DNA of 64,000 bases from Bacteroidetes bacterium 43-16 (GCA_001897525.1 MKTB01000037.1:1-64000); one strand, 5' to 3'; shown: positions 26,091 to 35,591, numbered from the stretch's first letter. Notes: generated from the letters alone by a model not told the origin. Translations and numbers: made by a program.

Positions 26091-27059
26091 TTATGCTGCT
26101 GCTACTGTAATTTCAAAAATACTTCCTTTGGGTTCATTATCTTGTACCACGATCGCCCCTTTGTGCCGGTCCACTATTTGCGCCACGATGAATAATCCCA
26201 GGCCGGTACCTTTCGTATTTCTCGACTCTTCGTTCCCTATCCGGTAGAATTTCTTAAATATTTTCTGCTTCTCCTCATCGGATATGCCCGGGCCGCAATC
26301 GGCCACCTGGAACACCAGCTGTTCTTCCAGTTTATTCAATTTCACGGTAATCAGCCCGTCCTGGGGACTGTATTTACAGGCGTTTTCGATCAGGTTACTG
26401 ATGACGAGCTTCCACAATACTTTATCCCCGTACACAAATCCATCGTGTTCTATATTCAGCAAAAAAGCATGGGTATTACGTTCTATATATTGATCGGCCA
26501 CTTCTTTTACAATGGCCGTCAGGCTGATCCGCTCGTTGGCCGGTTTAAAGTTCATGCTCTCCAGCTGTGAGGCCAGCAAAAGGTTATTGCATAAGTCATT
26601 CAGCCGGTTGGTCTCTTTGACACTCCTGCCCAAAAGTATGGACTGCTGCTCATCGGAGAGCTTCCTCTTTTTTAAGGTCTCCAGGTTCAGCTTGATGGCG
26701 GCAATAGGCGATTTCAGTTCGTGGGTAATGGACAGCATAAAATTATGTTGCTGCTTAGACAGGAGCTGTGTCCTTCTCAAAGCTGTGTACACCACGCCTG
26801 CGCCAATGAGAATAATACATAAGAAGGTAATGCCCTCTCCCGTATATTGGCGGCTACGGCTGTGGAGGCGGTCCTGGATGCCTGCTTCTGAAATCTTATA
26901 TTCCACCGGCTGCTTCAGGCTGTCGATCCTCAGGCTCAGCTCTACCAGTTCATGTTCATAGATGACCCTGCTTTGCTCGCTTAAGCTATGCCCCCAAAAA
27001 AGAAGCGCGGCTATGGTATACAGGAAAATGAAGATGTATATAAATTTTACGAAGCGCAT
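26091..27059 (-). CDS. Membrane sensor histidine kinase without adjacent response regulator
   Basis: Two membrane helices (about 6-24 and 76-97) bracket a short periplasmic loop of roughly 50 residues, too small for a known sensor fold. No HAMP domain is evident. The kinase core is complete: H-box SITHELKSPIAAIKLNL (about residue 115), N-box NLIENACKYS, G1 DCGPGISDEEK, F-box KKFYRIG and G2 GTGLGLFIV. It should autophosphorylate and act on a response regulator encoded elsewhere. It lies 16 bp after the vWA gene, whose periplasmic product could be a partner. Confidence 0.92.
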   Translation of the reverse strand: MRFVKFIYIFIFLYTIAALLFWGHSLSEQSRVIYEHELVELSLRIDSLKQPVEYKISEAGIQDRLHSRSRQYTGEGITFLCIILIGAGVVYTALRRTQLLSKQQHNFMLSITHELKSPIAAIKLNLETLKKRKLSDEQQSILLGRSVKETNRLNDLCNNLLLASQLESMNFKPANERISLTAIVKEVADQYIERNTHAFLLNIEHDGFVYGDKVLWKLVISNLIENACKYSPQDGLITVKLNKLEEQLVFQVADCGPGISDEEKQKIFKKFYRIGNEESRNTKGTGLGLFIVAQIVDRHKGAIVVQDNEPKGSIFEITVAAA

Positions 27060-27075
27060 ATGATCTATAAAAGGA

Positions 27076-28998
27076 CTACAAAGTTAGCGAGGTTTCTGCA
27101 TTGCTTTTGATCTGGAACTTCATCTCCTGCTCTTTCCCGTCTTTAAAGAAGAATACTTTATAGTTGCCCGGCTGCAAATCCACTTTCTGATCTGCCGGGT
27201 TGCCGGTCAGCCTGAAATCATAAAAAGGCTCATAATTAGCGCCCACTAAAGACCAGAGCTGCACAATGCCTCTAAAGCTGTTCCCGATCGCTAAGGTACC
27301 CGTCTCTTCGATACGGATCACGGTCACCTCACCAAAGTTAAGCTCCGGTAAAGATTCTGTCTTCGGCGGCAGGGTATTGATCAGGATATTGTACTGTCCC
27401 GGATCGTATTCCAGGATCTCATCACATTTCTGGGTAAAGAGCGGTCCTCCGGCTACGGACTGATTGATCCTTGCCGTGTATTCACTCACCGGTCTGCCGG
27501 GGTTACCTTTGTATTCAAATCTTATGGAACCCTTATTGACCAAAACATCAATTCTTCCGGTAGTATTGGCCTCCACCGTGATCACTGCGGACTTGAAACT
27601 GCTACCCGCCCTTGCGATACGGTAAGTACCTGCCGGTATTTTGATCGGGTCAGGAACTCCGGTTCTTTTATCAATAAGCCGGTAATTGGACTGGGCTACT
27701 TTCCCGGTGGCCACGTTCACAAAATCGATCTTAGGTTCTGTCTTATAATATTTGCCTTTCCCATCGGTGAAATACACCAATACTTTAGTCTCTTCCGATT
27801 TTACCGTCTCGGTCTGTTTAACCGGGGCATCTTCCTGGAGCTTGGTAGTGCCGGTAGGCATTTGCTTAGGAGGTGTCGTTACGGTCGGTTTCGTTTCTTT
27901 GGGCACAGTTTTTATCACCACAGGAGGGGTGGGCTCGTCCTCCATAAATTTCACCTTCATTATTTTGGCTACTTTCCTGGTCGGTACGATGTCCGGGTAA
28001 ACGAAGATCTTGGTGAACCTGATCCTGGTATGTTTTACTGTGCTTAATGAAGGCACTTTTTCTCTTACCACGGCCACAACAGGTTCTTCTTCTGTAAATA
28101 CTATTTTGGCCGGCATCCCCGGGATATAAGTCCTGGCCGATACATTAACTTTTTTAGCGGCTATTTTGCGCAAAGAACGCTTGAAATCGTATCCTATCAC
28201 ACCCACTACTTCTTTGGTCACGACAACAGGAGGGGGTGGTGTTTTCGTTTTGGTCACCACTTCTGGTGCCGGTGTTACTTTCTGTTCGTTTTTGGTTATG
28301 GCAAATGTCCCGTCGTTTCTTTCAAACATCAAACGGTTGTCGTCAATGATCGTTTTCACGGCCGGGAGCATATCCTCAGGCTTAGGCACCGCCAGGAACT
28401 TCCCGAAGCAATCGTACTCTTTGCGCAGGTCGGTATTATCGATCAGGCTTAAAATATAAGGCTTGAACGAGATCTTACTGCCCAGGAGCTTGTTGATCAC
28501 ATCACACATATTGCCGCCACAGCTTTCGCCACCGTCTGTCAGCAAGATGATACTGTAGGCATTGCGGTCACTTTGCGTAAAGTTTTCCTCTGCGGTAAGC
28601 TTTAAGGAATAGGCAATGGGCGAAACGCCCCTGGGGCTAAGGTACTTAAGCCGGGCACGGATCTGCTCCAGGTTCTGCCTGCTGTAAGGTACTTCGAGTT
28701 TTGTATCAAAACAGTTGTTTTGCTGCACGGTGTATTGGTGACCAAATACCCGCAAAGCGAATTCTACATTGGGATTGACTCTTTGAATGCTGTCTACAAT
28801 AGTGGTGATCAGCTGGCCTGCCGCTTCAAAACGCGGCTTCCCCGGCTGCCAGTCATCAAGCATAGAGCTGGAGCCGTCCAGGAGGAATAATATTTTAACC
28901 GGTTTTGCCTGCTGCGCATAAGTGGCCTGCACACCAAGACCCAGGGTAATACTACCACACAACACCATTTTCGCAAACAACAAATTCAAACGCTTCAC
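27076..28998 (-). CDS. Exported von Willebrand factor A domain protein
   Basis: A signal peptide (GTG start, MKRLNLLFAKMVLCGSITLGLGV...YAQ) leads into a vWA domain at about residues 33-210 with an intact MIDAS (FLLDGSSSM, later LLTDGGESCGG). The middle (about 240-400) is repetitive, with three copies of a short basic motif followed by EE-containing PPV or PT segments, and includes Pro-rich linkers. The C-terminal half carries two carboxypeptidase-regulatory-like or PEGA-like beta modules (IKIPAGTYRIARAGSSFKSAVITVEANTTGRIDV). It is probably periplasmic. It leads a probable operon with a histidine kinase and an EamA transporter. Confidence 0.85.
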   Translation of the reverse strand: MKRLNLLFAKMVLCGSITLGLGVQATYAQQAKPVKILFLLDGSSSMLDDWQPGKPRFEAAGQLITTIVDSIQRVNPNVEFALRVFGHQYTVQQNNCFDTKLEVPYSRQNLEQIRARLKYLSPRGVSPIAYSLKLTAEENFTQSDRNAYSIILLTDGGESCGGNMCDVINKLLGSKISFKPYILSLIDNTDLRKEYDCFGKFLAVPKPEDMLPAVKTIIDDNRLMFERNDGTFAITKNEQKVTPAPEVVTKTKTPPPPVVVTKEVVGVIGYDFKRSLRKIAAKKVNVSARTYIPGMPAKIVFTEEEPVVAVVREKVPSLSTVKHTRIRFTKIFVYPDIVPTRKVAKIMKVKFMEDEPTPPVVIKTVPKETKPTVTTPPKQMPTGTTKLQEDAPVKQTETVKSEETKVLVYFTDGKGKYYKTEPKIDFVNVATGKVAQSNYRLIDKRTGVPDPIKIPAGTYRIARAGSSFKSAVITVEANTTGRIDVLVNKGSIRFEYKGNPGRPVSEYTARINQSVAGGPLFTQKCDEILEYDPGQYNILINTLPPKTESLPELNFGEVTVIRIEETGTLAIGNSFRGIVQLWSLVGANYEPFYDFRLTGNPADQKVDLQPGNYKVFFFKDGKEQEMKFQIKSNAETSLTL

Positions 28999-29084
28999 CT
29001 GAGATAGTTTTTAATAAAAGGATTGCAAATTACTATATAATTAGTTAACGGAATAATTATTGGATTTAGATATCGTTAATTCTC

Positions 29085-29092
29085 TAATTTTG
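29085..29092 (+). promoter_or_regulatory. recR promoter -7 element (TAATTTTG)
   Basis: This TAnnTTTG match lies 22 bases before the recR ATG; ATTG about 22 bases further upstream may serve as -33. Confidence 0.5.
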
Positions 29093-29114
29093 CACAAGAT
29101 TAGTCTTTTGCAGA

Positions 29115-29729
29115 ATGATTTATACCTCGAAGTTGATAGAAGATGCGGTGAATGCTTTTTGTAAGCTGCCCGGAATAGGAAAAAAAACTGCCTTACGCAT
29201 GGTATTGCACCTGCTGAAGGAACCTGAAGACACCACCAGGATCTTTACAGAAAGCATCGCCAAGATGCGTACAGAAATAAAATTTTGTGAGACCTGTAAT
29301 AATATTGCCGATGGACAGATCTGCAGCATCTGTGCCAATCCTTCCCGTAAAAAAGAGTTGATCTGTGTAGTAGAAAATTTCAGGGACCTGATCACGATTG
29401 AAAATACGGGCCAGTTCAGCGGAGTGTATCATATCCTGGGGGGACTGTTATCGCCCCTGGAAGGCATAGGCCCGGATCAGTTATATATTAACCAGCTCCT
29501 GGAACGTATTCACCAGGATCGCCCCAAAGAACTGATCATGGCGCTAAGCCCTACAATTGAAGGGGACACTACGGTATATTATATCAATAAACTGGTCAAC
29601 GATCCTGCAATCCTCATTTCGGGCATTGCCCGGGGCGTAGCCTTTGGCGGTGAACTGGAGTACACGGATGAGATCACTTTGGGCAAGGCCATTGTCAGGA
29701 GATTGCCCGTAGATATGTTACAACAATAA
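29115..29729 (+). CDS. recR: Recombination mediator RecR
   Basis: This 204-residue protein has the full RecR layout. An N-terminal helix-hairpin-helix (AFCKLPGIGKKTALRMVLHLL) is followed by a four-cysteine zinc motif (CETCNNIADGQICSIC, about 57-72) and a Toprim domain (LICVVENFRDLITIENTGQFSGVYHILGG...ALSPTIEGDTT). The C-terminal segment ARGVAFGGELEYTDEITLGKAI is a family signature. With RecO/RecF it loads RecA at gaps. It converges on the amidohydrolase gene with only 3 bp between the stops. Confidence 0.97.
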   Translation: MIYTSKLIEDAVNAFCKLPGIGKKTALRMVLHLLKEPEDTTRIFTESIAKMRTEIKFCETCNNIADGQICSICANPSRKKELICVVENFRDLITIENTGQFSGVYHILGGLLSPLEGIGPDQLYINQLLERIHQDRPKELIMALSPTIEGDTTVYYINKLVNDPAILISGIARGVAFGGELEYTDEITLGKAIVRRLPVDMLQQ

Positions 29730-29732
29730 TCC

Positions 29733-30893
29733 TTAGAGTATCCTGGCAGACTGTTCTTCCCGGATATGCACCAGGCCCGGTTTCAATCCCGGTTTAAAGC
29801 TTCCGATAAGGTGATCGAGCTGAAGGGCTTTGGCACCACCGGAGCTGGCCCAGGCCAGCAGGCGCTCTTCCGGTATACCGGGAAAGTTTCTTTTTAAGGT
29901 CAATACTTCTTCATATACGTTCATCTGGTGGTTAGAAGCCAGGCTGTCTGTGCCCAGGCAGATGTTGATGCCCGAGGCTGCAAGGAGCGCTACATCAGGA
30001 TAACGCCTTTCAATATACCAGTTGGCATTAGGACAAAGACACAGGGATACTTCATGCCCGGACTTGTTCAGGGTATCGATATCCTGTGCATCCATAAAAG
30101 TATTGTGCACCAGCAACAGCGGATGCCCGGCAGACAGGTAGTTTAGATAGACGGGTAAGGAGTTCTGGCCACCTGGCTGAAACCAGGCATCATTTACCTT
30201 CAGGCGCTGATACAGGTCCTGCATCAAACCGGTCTTGCTCCTGAAATATTCATTCTCCGCAGCAGACTCTTCGTTGTGTATACTGATCAGGCTGTCTTCT
30301 TCAAAAGTATTGATCAGGTCAAAGAGTTGGTCAGAAACAGAATAGGGGGCATGTGGCACTATGGACTGGCTTAATACATAGCCATTGTCCGGCTGTGCCT
30401 GTGCTTTAAAGGATTGGTAAACATTTACGGAATACTCAAAACGCTGGGCGGCAAATTCCGGGATGAAACCCATGGTCTCCACGAAGGTATGCAGGTGCAT
30501 ATTGGCCTTTGGCCGCTGCGGCAGACTATCTGTGCTGTTGGCTATATCGCCCAGGGCGATACAACCGCTTTGCTCGAGTGCCGTAATGGCCGCTTTAATA
30601 GCTTCCTGTTTTTCCTCCTCCCCGGCACTGCGGGTTTCCACCACGAGGCCCAGGAAAGGCACCAGGCCGGTATCTTCAGGGATAGTACCTTTAGTATGGG
30701 CCAGCTCGAGGTGGCAATGGGCATTGACTAGGCCGGGCATGAGCAGGCCCTCAAAATGTACTACCTCATGCGCTGCTACTGTATCTGCAGCTACAAAGCC
30801 ATGAAACGTACCGTCTTCTTCAAAGGCCAATACCTGCTCATCGTCAACAAACTGAACACCGTCATGTATCCTTGCTGCGGTAAAATACCTCAT
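29733..30893 (-). CDS. Amidohydrolase of the ATZ/TRZ deaminase type (possible aminodeoxyfutalosine deaminase)
   Basis: The 386-residue protein has the composite beta-sandwich and TIM-barrel of cyclic amidohydrolases. Metal ligands are readable: GLVNAHCHLELAH (HxH, about 58-60), SIVPHAPYSVS (His), HNEES (His plus Glu) and CLGTDSLASN (catalytic Asp). This is the layout of S-adenosylhomocysteine, guanine and 6-aminodeoxyfutalosine deaminases. Because mqnC occurs 6 kb away, a role as the futalosine-pathway deaminase (MqnX) is attractive but unproven. Its start lies just 1 bp from the MerR gene's stop, so the two are co-transcribed. Confidence 0.85.
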   Translation of the reverse strand: MRYFTAARIHDGVQFVDDEQVLAFEEDGTFHGFVAADTVAAHEVVHFEGLLMPGLVNAHCHLELAHTKGTIPEDTGLVPFLGLVVETRSAGEEEKQEAIKAAITALEQSGCIALGDIANSTDSLPQRPKANMHLHTFVETMGFIPEFAAQRFEYSVNVYQSFKAQAQPDNGYVLSQSIVPHAPYSVSDQLFDLINTFEEDSLISIHNEESAAENEYFRSKTGLMQDLYQRLKVNDAWFQPGGQNSLPVYLNYLSAGHPLLLVHNTFMDAQDIDTLNKSGHEVSLCLCPNANWYIERRYPDVALLAASGINICLGTDSLASNHQMNVYEEVLTLKRNFPGIPEERLLAWASSGGAKALQLDHLIGSFKPGLKPGLVHIREEQSARIL

Positions 30894-30894
30894 C

Positions 30895-32358
30895 TTACAA
30901 ATTCTTTTTTATACGCTCCAGCTTATCTTTCAATCCGCTTAGTTTATCTTTCAGGTCGGCCTGCACGCTTACGTTTTGCTTCTGGTTTTTCAATTTATCC
31001 TTAGCGCCCTTTATGGTAAAGCCGTTTTCCTTCACCAGGTGATGGATCAGGCGCAGGCGGGCAATATTCCCGGGATTATATAAGCGGTCTCCCTTACGGG
31101 TGGTGCGCACTTTCAGGTTAAACTCTGTGGTCCAGAACCTGATGTGGGACACATTAACACAAAATAAAGCAGCCACTTCACCAATGGTATAGTACTTATC
31201 TTCTAATTCAAACTCCGGCAAGGTAGATGCCAAAGCATCTGATTCAAACTCAAAATCAAGGGCGGCAGCATCTATTTCCCGGACTGCGTGGCTTATATCT
31301 TCCGGTTCAGGGTCATTATCTGCTGCTGCATCCTCCTCCTTAATCTCGCTTGCCTCAGGTTCCTGTATTATCTTTTTTTTTTCTGTTGCGGGTTCAAATG
31401 AAAAGCCCGAAAAAGCAGTATAGTCCTGGCTGATCAGCTCAGAGCGCATCAGCAGATCGAGGTCATCGACCTTATCTTCTTTCACAGCAGGAATGGGACG
31501 TGCTGTCATTTCCAGTTCTATAGCGGGTTCTTCGTCTTCTTCAGGAATTTCGAAGGTAATGCCGGGTGTGCTTTTCGGCAGGTCAACAACCAGCTCGTCC
31601 ACCGCAGACACTTCAACGATCTCCGTGAAAGGGTCGGTCGCAATAAGTTCTGTTACCGGCTCTTCGGCTTCCAGTTCCAATACCTGTTCTTCGCTTATTT
31701 CATGCAATACTTCGGGAAGTGCTTCTTCTGCCGGCTCCATAGCTTCATCATCAGCCGTGGTTGCCTCATTGATCGCTGCTACAGGAGTAACTTCCTCAGG
31801 AGCTTCTATAAGTATGGCTTCAGGCGCTTCGGGTACTGCTTCATCAGCAGTTTCCGCTTCCTGGATAGTTGCTGCTACCGGATCTGCATTCATTACGGCA
31901 TCGGTTTCCGGCAACACTTCTTCCTGCCCGGAAGTCGTTTCATCAGCAGCATCTACCGCCTCTTTTGTTTCCGCCTCTGCTTCAGGAGCAGGTTCTTCTG
32001 AAAGGTCTGTATCTATAGCGGTAATCGTTGCTGAAGCTGCCTCCCCGGGTTCAGTGATCGCTTCCGCAACAGGATTTGCTGCCTCAGGAAGCTCTGCTTC
32101 TGTGTTTACTATAGTTGCGGATGATACTTCAGGCGCTTCCGGGGTTATTTCGCCGGGAATGTCGGTTGCCACATCAGCTTCAGGCGCTACTTCCATCACA
32201 GGCGTGGCTTCCTCAACAGCTATAGCTGCAGGGGCTTCCGGCTCTTTGAGCCCTTCATCTTCTGTTTGCGGCAAGTCTTTCTTTTTCCTGCTTTCCTTTT
32301 TTGGAGGAGGAACAAAATACTCTTCATCATCAAAAAGAGTAGGCATGTGTGTACTCAT
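30895..32358 (-). CDS. MerR-type DNA-binding protein with very long acidic N-terminal region
   Basis: The C-terminus (about residues 390-487) is a MerR helix-turn-helix: YYTIGEVAALFCVNVSHIRFW followed by the wing TRKGDRLYNPGNIARLRLIHHLVKENGFTIKGAKDKL and a coiled-coil tail. The first ~370 residues are low-complexity Glu/Ala/Pro-rich with repeated EAP/EEA/ATI units, strongly acidic, and interrupted only by short hydrophobic motifs (for example LMRSELISQDYTAFSGFSF). Normal MerR proteins are 100-280 residues. The Met at 32358 lies only 5 bp from a promoter -7 element; the Met at 32346 is an alternative start. Confidence 0.88.
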   Translation of the reverse strand: MSTHMPTLFDDEEYFVPPPKKESRKKKDLPQTEDEGLKEPEAPAAIAVEEATPVMEVAPEADVATDIPGEITPEAPEVSSATIVNTEAELPEAANPVAEAITEPGEAASATITAIDTDLSEEPAPEAEAETKEAVDAADETTSGQEEVLPETDAVMNADPVAATIQEAETADEAVPEAPEAILIEAPEEVTPVAAINEATTADDEAMEPAEEALPEVLHEISEEQVLELEAEEPVTELIATDPFTEIVEVSAVDELVVDLPKSTPGITFEIPEEDEEPAIELEMTARPIPAVKEDKVDDLDLLMRSELISQDYTAFSGFSFEPATEKKKIIQEPEASEIKEEDAAADNDPEPEDISHAVREIDAAALDFEFESDALASTLPEFELEDKYYTIGEVAALFCVNVSHIRFWTTEFNLKVRTTRKGDRLYNPGNIARLRLIHHLVKENGFTIKGAKDKLKNQKQNVSVQADLKDKLSGLKDKLERIKKNL

Positions 32359-32362
32359 GACA

Positions 32363-32370
32363 CAAATTTA
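32363..32370 (-). promoter_or_regulatory. Promoter -7 element of the MerR/amidohydrolase operon (TAAATTTG)
   Basis: This TAnnTTTG match on the minus strand ends 5 bases from the annotated ATG, so transcription would begin at or within the first codons. A TTTG at 32386-32389 is a possible -33, spaced 15 bp away. Confidence 0.45.
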
Positions 32371-32477
32371 AGATGAATTTGTACGCAAAAAAAGAAAACC
32401 TTCCCACATCGTATTCTGTATGAAATGTTTTACAAAAAAACTCCATATAAGATATGCATTTCCCTTTCCAAAGCATC

Positions 32478-32485
32478 TATATTTG
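32478..32485 (+). promoter_or_regulatory. Promoter -7 element of the ABC gene pair (TATATTTG)
   Basis: This TAnnTTTG match lies 41 bases before the ATG of the ABC ATPase gene. Confidence 0.45.
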
Positions 32486-32526
32486 TAAGCATAATATTGC
32501 CTAAGGCATCACACAAAATAAGTTAA

Positions 32527-33684
32527 ATGACCTCATCTCAAATAAGAATAGAAGAAGTTAAGGCATACTTCAGGCAACAGGATTATGCCCTTGCATTCCG
32601 GCGGCTACTGGACTGTGCCATGGATACGCAGGATATGGCTATCTACCGGGAGGCAATCCAGCTTACAGCGGCAAAGGAGCAGCAAAAAGAAAATACAGAC
32701 CCGGCCTGGGTCAGCTCCTGCCTCGGCTTGCTGGACAAAATAGCAACAATCCCGCTGCAGGCAGGCAATACCCAGGAGGCGGTAATCGCAGGAGAAAACC
32801 TGACTAAGGTATATGGCAACAGTGGTTTTGCACTGGGACCTATCAGTATGCAGATCAGGAAAGGACAGGTGTACGGCCTGGTGGGTGAAAACGGTAACGG
32901 GAAAACGACGCTGCTGCGCATCCTGGCCCGGGAGCTGTTCCACAACGAGGGCAATATTAACTATACCTTCAGCAAGGCCCCGGCGGACGATTATGACCTG
33001 AGATCGAAACTGGTATATATCCCGCAACGTACGCAGAAATGGCATGGCGGCCTGCAGGATAACCTGAAATTTGTATTGGCCAATTATGGCGTGAAACCGC
33101 AGGAGATAGAAACGCGCGTGCTTATGATGATTGCCCGCCTGGGCCTGTGGAATTATAAGGACCTTAAATGGCACGAGCTGTCCTCGGGATATAAAATGCG
33201 CTTTGAGCTGGCCCGCACCCTGCTGCGCCAGCCCGAGGTAATGCTCCTGGATGAGCCGCTGGCCAATCTGGACATCCTGGCCCAGCAAATGATCCTGGAG
33301 GACCTAAAGTATATCTCCAACTCGATCACCAGGCCGATTGCCCTGATCTTAAGCTCTCAGCAGCTTTATGAAGTAGAAAAGGTCTCTGATAAAGTGATCT
33401 TCCTGAAACAGGGTAAATACAACCAGCAGGAACAGGAGCAAAAAGCAAATGAGGCGCAAAAACTGATCGTTGAAATGGATGTCAATGTCCCTAAAGAAAA
33501 GCTGCAGGAGGTCCTGGCCGGGCTATCTTTAGAAAAACTGAGCTTTAACGGCGGGCAGTTTATTGCCCAATTCAGCGACAGCACGCGCTTTAGCCAGGTC
33601 TTACAAGTGCTGGGCCATGCCGAGCTTGAGCTGGTGTACATCAGAAACATTTCCAGTTCTTCACGTCGCTTTTTTGTAGCATAA
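32527..33684 (+). CDS. ABC-transporter ATP-binding protein with N-terminal extension
   Basis: Residues 1-90 are a helical, TPR-like extension not part of the usual ABC domain. The ABC domain follows: Walker A GENGNGKTT (about 120), Q-loop VYIPQRTQ, signature LSSGYKMR in place of LSGGQ, Walker B VMLLDEPLANLD. The H-loop position reads SSQQ rather than SSH, so the usual catalytic histidine is missing. Residues 310-385 form a C-terminal alpha/beta add-on. The partner is probably the 598-residue membrane protein encoded 22 bp downstream. Confidence 0.9.
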   Translation: MTSSQIRIEEVKAYFRQQDYALAFRRLLDCAMDTQDMAIYREAIQLTAAKEQQKENTDPAWVSSCLGLLDKIATIPLQAGNTQEAVIAGENLTKVYGNSGFALGPISMQIRKGQVYGLVGENGNGKTTLLRILARELFHNEGNINYTFSKAPADDYDLRSKLVYIPQRTQKWHGGLQDNLKFVLANYGVKPQEIETRVLMMIARLGLWNYKDLKWHELSSGYKMRFELARTLLRQPEVMLLDEPLANLDILAQQMILEDLKYISNSITRPIALILSSQQLYEVEKVSDKVIFLKQGKYNQQEQEQKANEAQKLIVEMDVNVPKEKLQEVLAGLSLEKLSFNGGQFIAQFSDSTRFSQVLQVLGHAELELVYIRNISSSSRRFFVA

Positions 33685-33706
33685 ACCACCCTAAACAAAT
33701 TCAGGT

Positions 33707-35503
33707 ATGAAGTCATCTTTCTTCCATCGCATTAATCAACACCTGCTGGAACGCTATCCCAACATCTGGAATACACGCCTGGTCTGGATGTTACTCATAG
33801 CACTTATCGTGCATATCCTGTTTTTCACGGCAGGGTATTTCACCTTTATTGCGCCCCGCTCCTTACACAGCCAGCTTTACGACTTTGATGTTTTGAATGG
33901 CAATGGGGCTATGTTGTTTGCAGTTGCCGTCACGATCATTTTACTGGTATTATGGCTGGTTTATTTATTTAAGAATAATGCCTTTAAGAACTTCTACCCG
34001 ACCAGTAAATGGAAGATCTTTTTGACCTTTTTCTATTACCTGGTGATTATGTTTGCCGGCAGTACCTTCCACATGAGTTATATGGTCGGTTACAAAACCT
34101 TTCTCAATCAAAAATACCCGGTAGAAAAATTTGAAGCCCAAAGGCTGACCGCAGCAAAAGCGGCCCCCTTTCTTTTACAGAACATCGAAGATTATAGCCT
34201 GACCAGCCGGCGCTACCCGAGTCCCTTTGATACCTTGCAACGCAGGAGCTGTACCCCGGCGGAGACAGATATGTTGCTGAACGGTCCAAAGATCTTTGCG
34301 CATAAAGAATGGGTACAGTTCTACACCACAAGAGATGTAATCACCACGCCTGCTGATCCTGATTTTGATCAACTGGTCCGGAACAGCCTGAGTCATTATA
34401 ACAAAGACGATGTATATACTGAAATACAAAACGGGCCCCGTAGTAATAAGGATACGGTCATCATCACTTTAGTAGATAAAGTATTCGACCTGTCCCACCT
34501 TGCAGATACCATTTACACCATTTTCAACTACTCTAATAACTATTTTCTGACCGATATTAATCGTATCATGACAGAAGAGCCGGGCCTTTATAAGGCTTTA
34601 CAAACCCGGGAGCAAGGGGTACTGAAGGAGACCTATGAATTGTTGTTGCAAAAAGATGCGGCAGGGATCAAAAAACGACTGGCTGATTTTATGCTTCTGG
34701 CTGATGAGTTCCAGATCAAATCCAATATAAATGTGGAGCAATGGTTCAAGCTGGTGAATAAGCCGGACCGGTATAGGGTGGACAGCCTGATCAATGCTTA
34801 CCCGTCTTACTACCAGGAATACTATGCTGCTGAAGCTGAAGCAGCAGATACTGTAGCAAGCACTGTGGATGTAGCAGTAGATGCGGCAGCTACACCAGAG
34901 ATCAGGCGCAATACCAAGTATTTTATAGACCTGATCAGTTTCAAGAATGTATTTGACAACATTGATGAATTAAGGGGCTGGAGCAATCTCAGGAATTTCC
35001 TGCATGTCTCTATATGGATCGCCTTTGGCCTTTCCAGTATTTTGCTGGCCTTCCGCATCACAGACCTCAAATCTGTCATCTTTGCGGCGGTTGCCGCAGG
35101 CCTGTTGGGCATCGTGGTGGCTTTATTTGCTCTGGTAGGCGGCCTGAGCAATGCCAGTCTTGAATTCTCTGTTCCTTACTTTTTAGTGATGATCGCTATG
35201 GCCATCTTTATCATCCCGGCCTTAAGCGGCAGGGGATTATCCAAAAGAGTGAAATCGGTATTTATGAACCTTACTATTGTGTTTATGGTACCTTTTGCCC
35301 TGCTGGTCCTTTTCATCATTTCAACACACCAACATGAATACTTCCGGGCAAAATATGGTATTGACTATAGTATCCTGCATCACGAAACCATACTGGAGTC
35401 ATTGGGAGAAAATGTAAGCTGGCTTTTACTGATCTTCGGCCTGGTCTTTATCTTCTTATATGCACAAAGAATGAAGCGCTGGAAAGCTTTGGAAGAAGGA
35501 TAA
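33707..35503 (+). CDS. Large membrane protein, probable partner of the ABC ATPase
   Basis: The 598-residue protein has three or four N-terminal membrane helices (about 25-50, 65-88, 105-128) and a soluble, probably extracytoplasmic domain of about 290 residues rich in Tyr, Asp and Asn. A C-terminal bundle of at least five helices follows, from about residue 430. The layout resembles type-2 or lipoprotein-exporter-like ABC permeases with a large loop, but no specific family was recognised. It begins 22 bp after the ATPase gene, which strongly supports joint function. Substrate unknown. Confidence 0.75.
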   Translation: MKSSFFHRINQHLLERYPNIWNTRLVWMLLIALIVHILFFTAGYFTFIAPRSLHSQLYDFDVLNGNGAMLFAVAVTIILLVLWLVYLFKNNAFKNFYPTSKWKIFLTFFYYLVIMFAGSTFHMSYMVGYKTFLNQKYPVEKFEAQRLTAAKAAPFLLQNIEDYSLTSRRYPSPFDTLQRRSCTPAETDMLLNGPKIFAHKEWVQFYTTRDVITTPADPDFDQLVRNSLSHYNKDDVYTEIQNGPRSNKDTVIITLVDKVFDLSHLADTIYTIFNYSNNYFLTDINRIMTEEPGLYKALQTREQGVLKETYELLLQKDAAGIKKRLADFMLLADEFQIKSNINVEQWFKLVNKPDRYRVDSLINAYPSYYQEYYAAEAEAADTVASTVDVAVDAAATPEIRRNTKYFIDLISFKNVFDNIDELRGWSNLRNFLHVSIWIAFGLSSILLAFRITDLKSVIFAAVAAGLLGIVVALFALVGGLSNASLEFSVPYFLVMIAMAIFIIPALSGRGLSKRVKSVFMNLTIVFMVPFALLVLFIISTHQHEYFRAKYGIDYSILHHETILESLGENVSWLLLIFGLVFIFLYAQRMKRWKALEEG

Positions 35504-35591
35504 ATAACATTTGAATAAGTTATAGCGATGAAAAATAAACCTTAATTTCGCCTAACATTTCTACTATCATAAATTACAAAAACAGCAATAT

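Noticed and set aside
31493-32371. Long plus-strand frame (292 codons, Ser/Ala-rich) opposite the MerR gene
   Set aside because: It is the mirror of the repetitive acidic N-terminus; composition bias removes stop codons. It has no family features.
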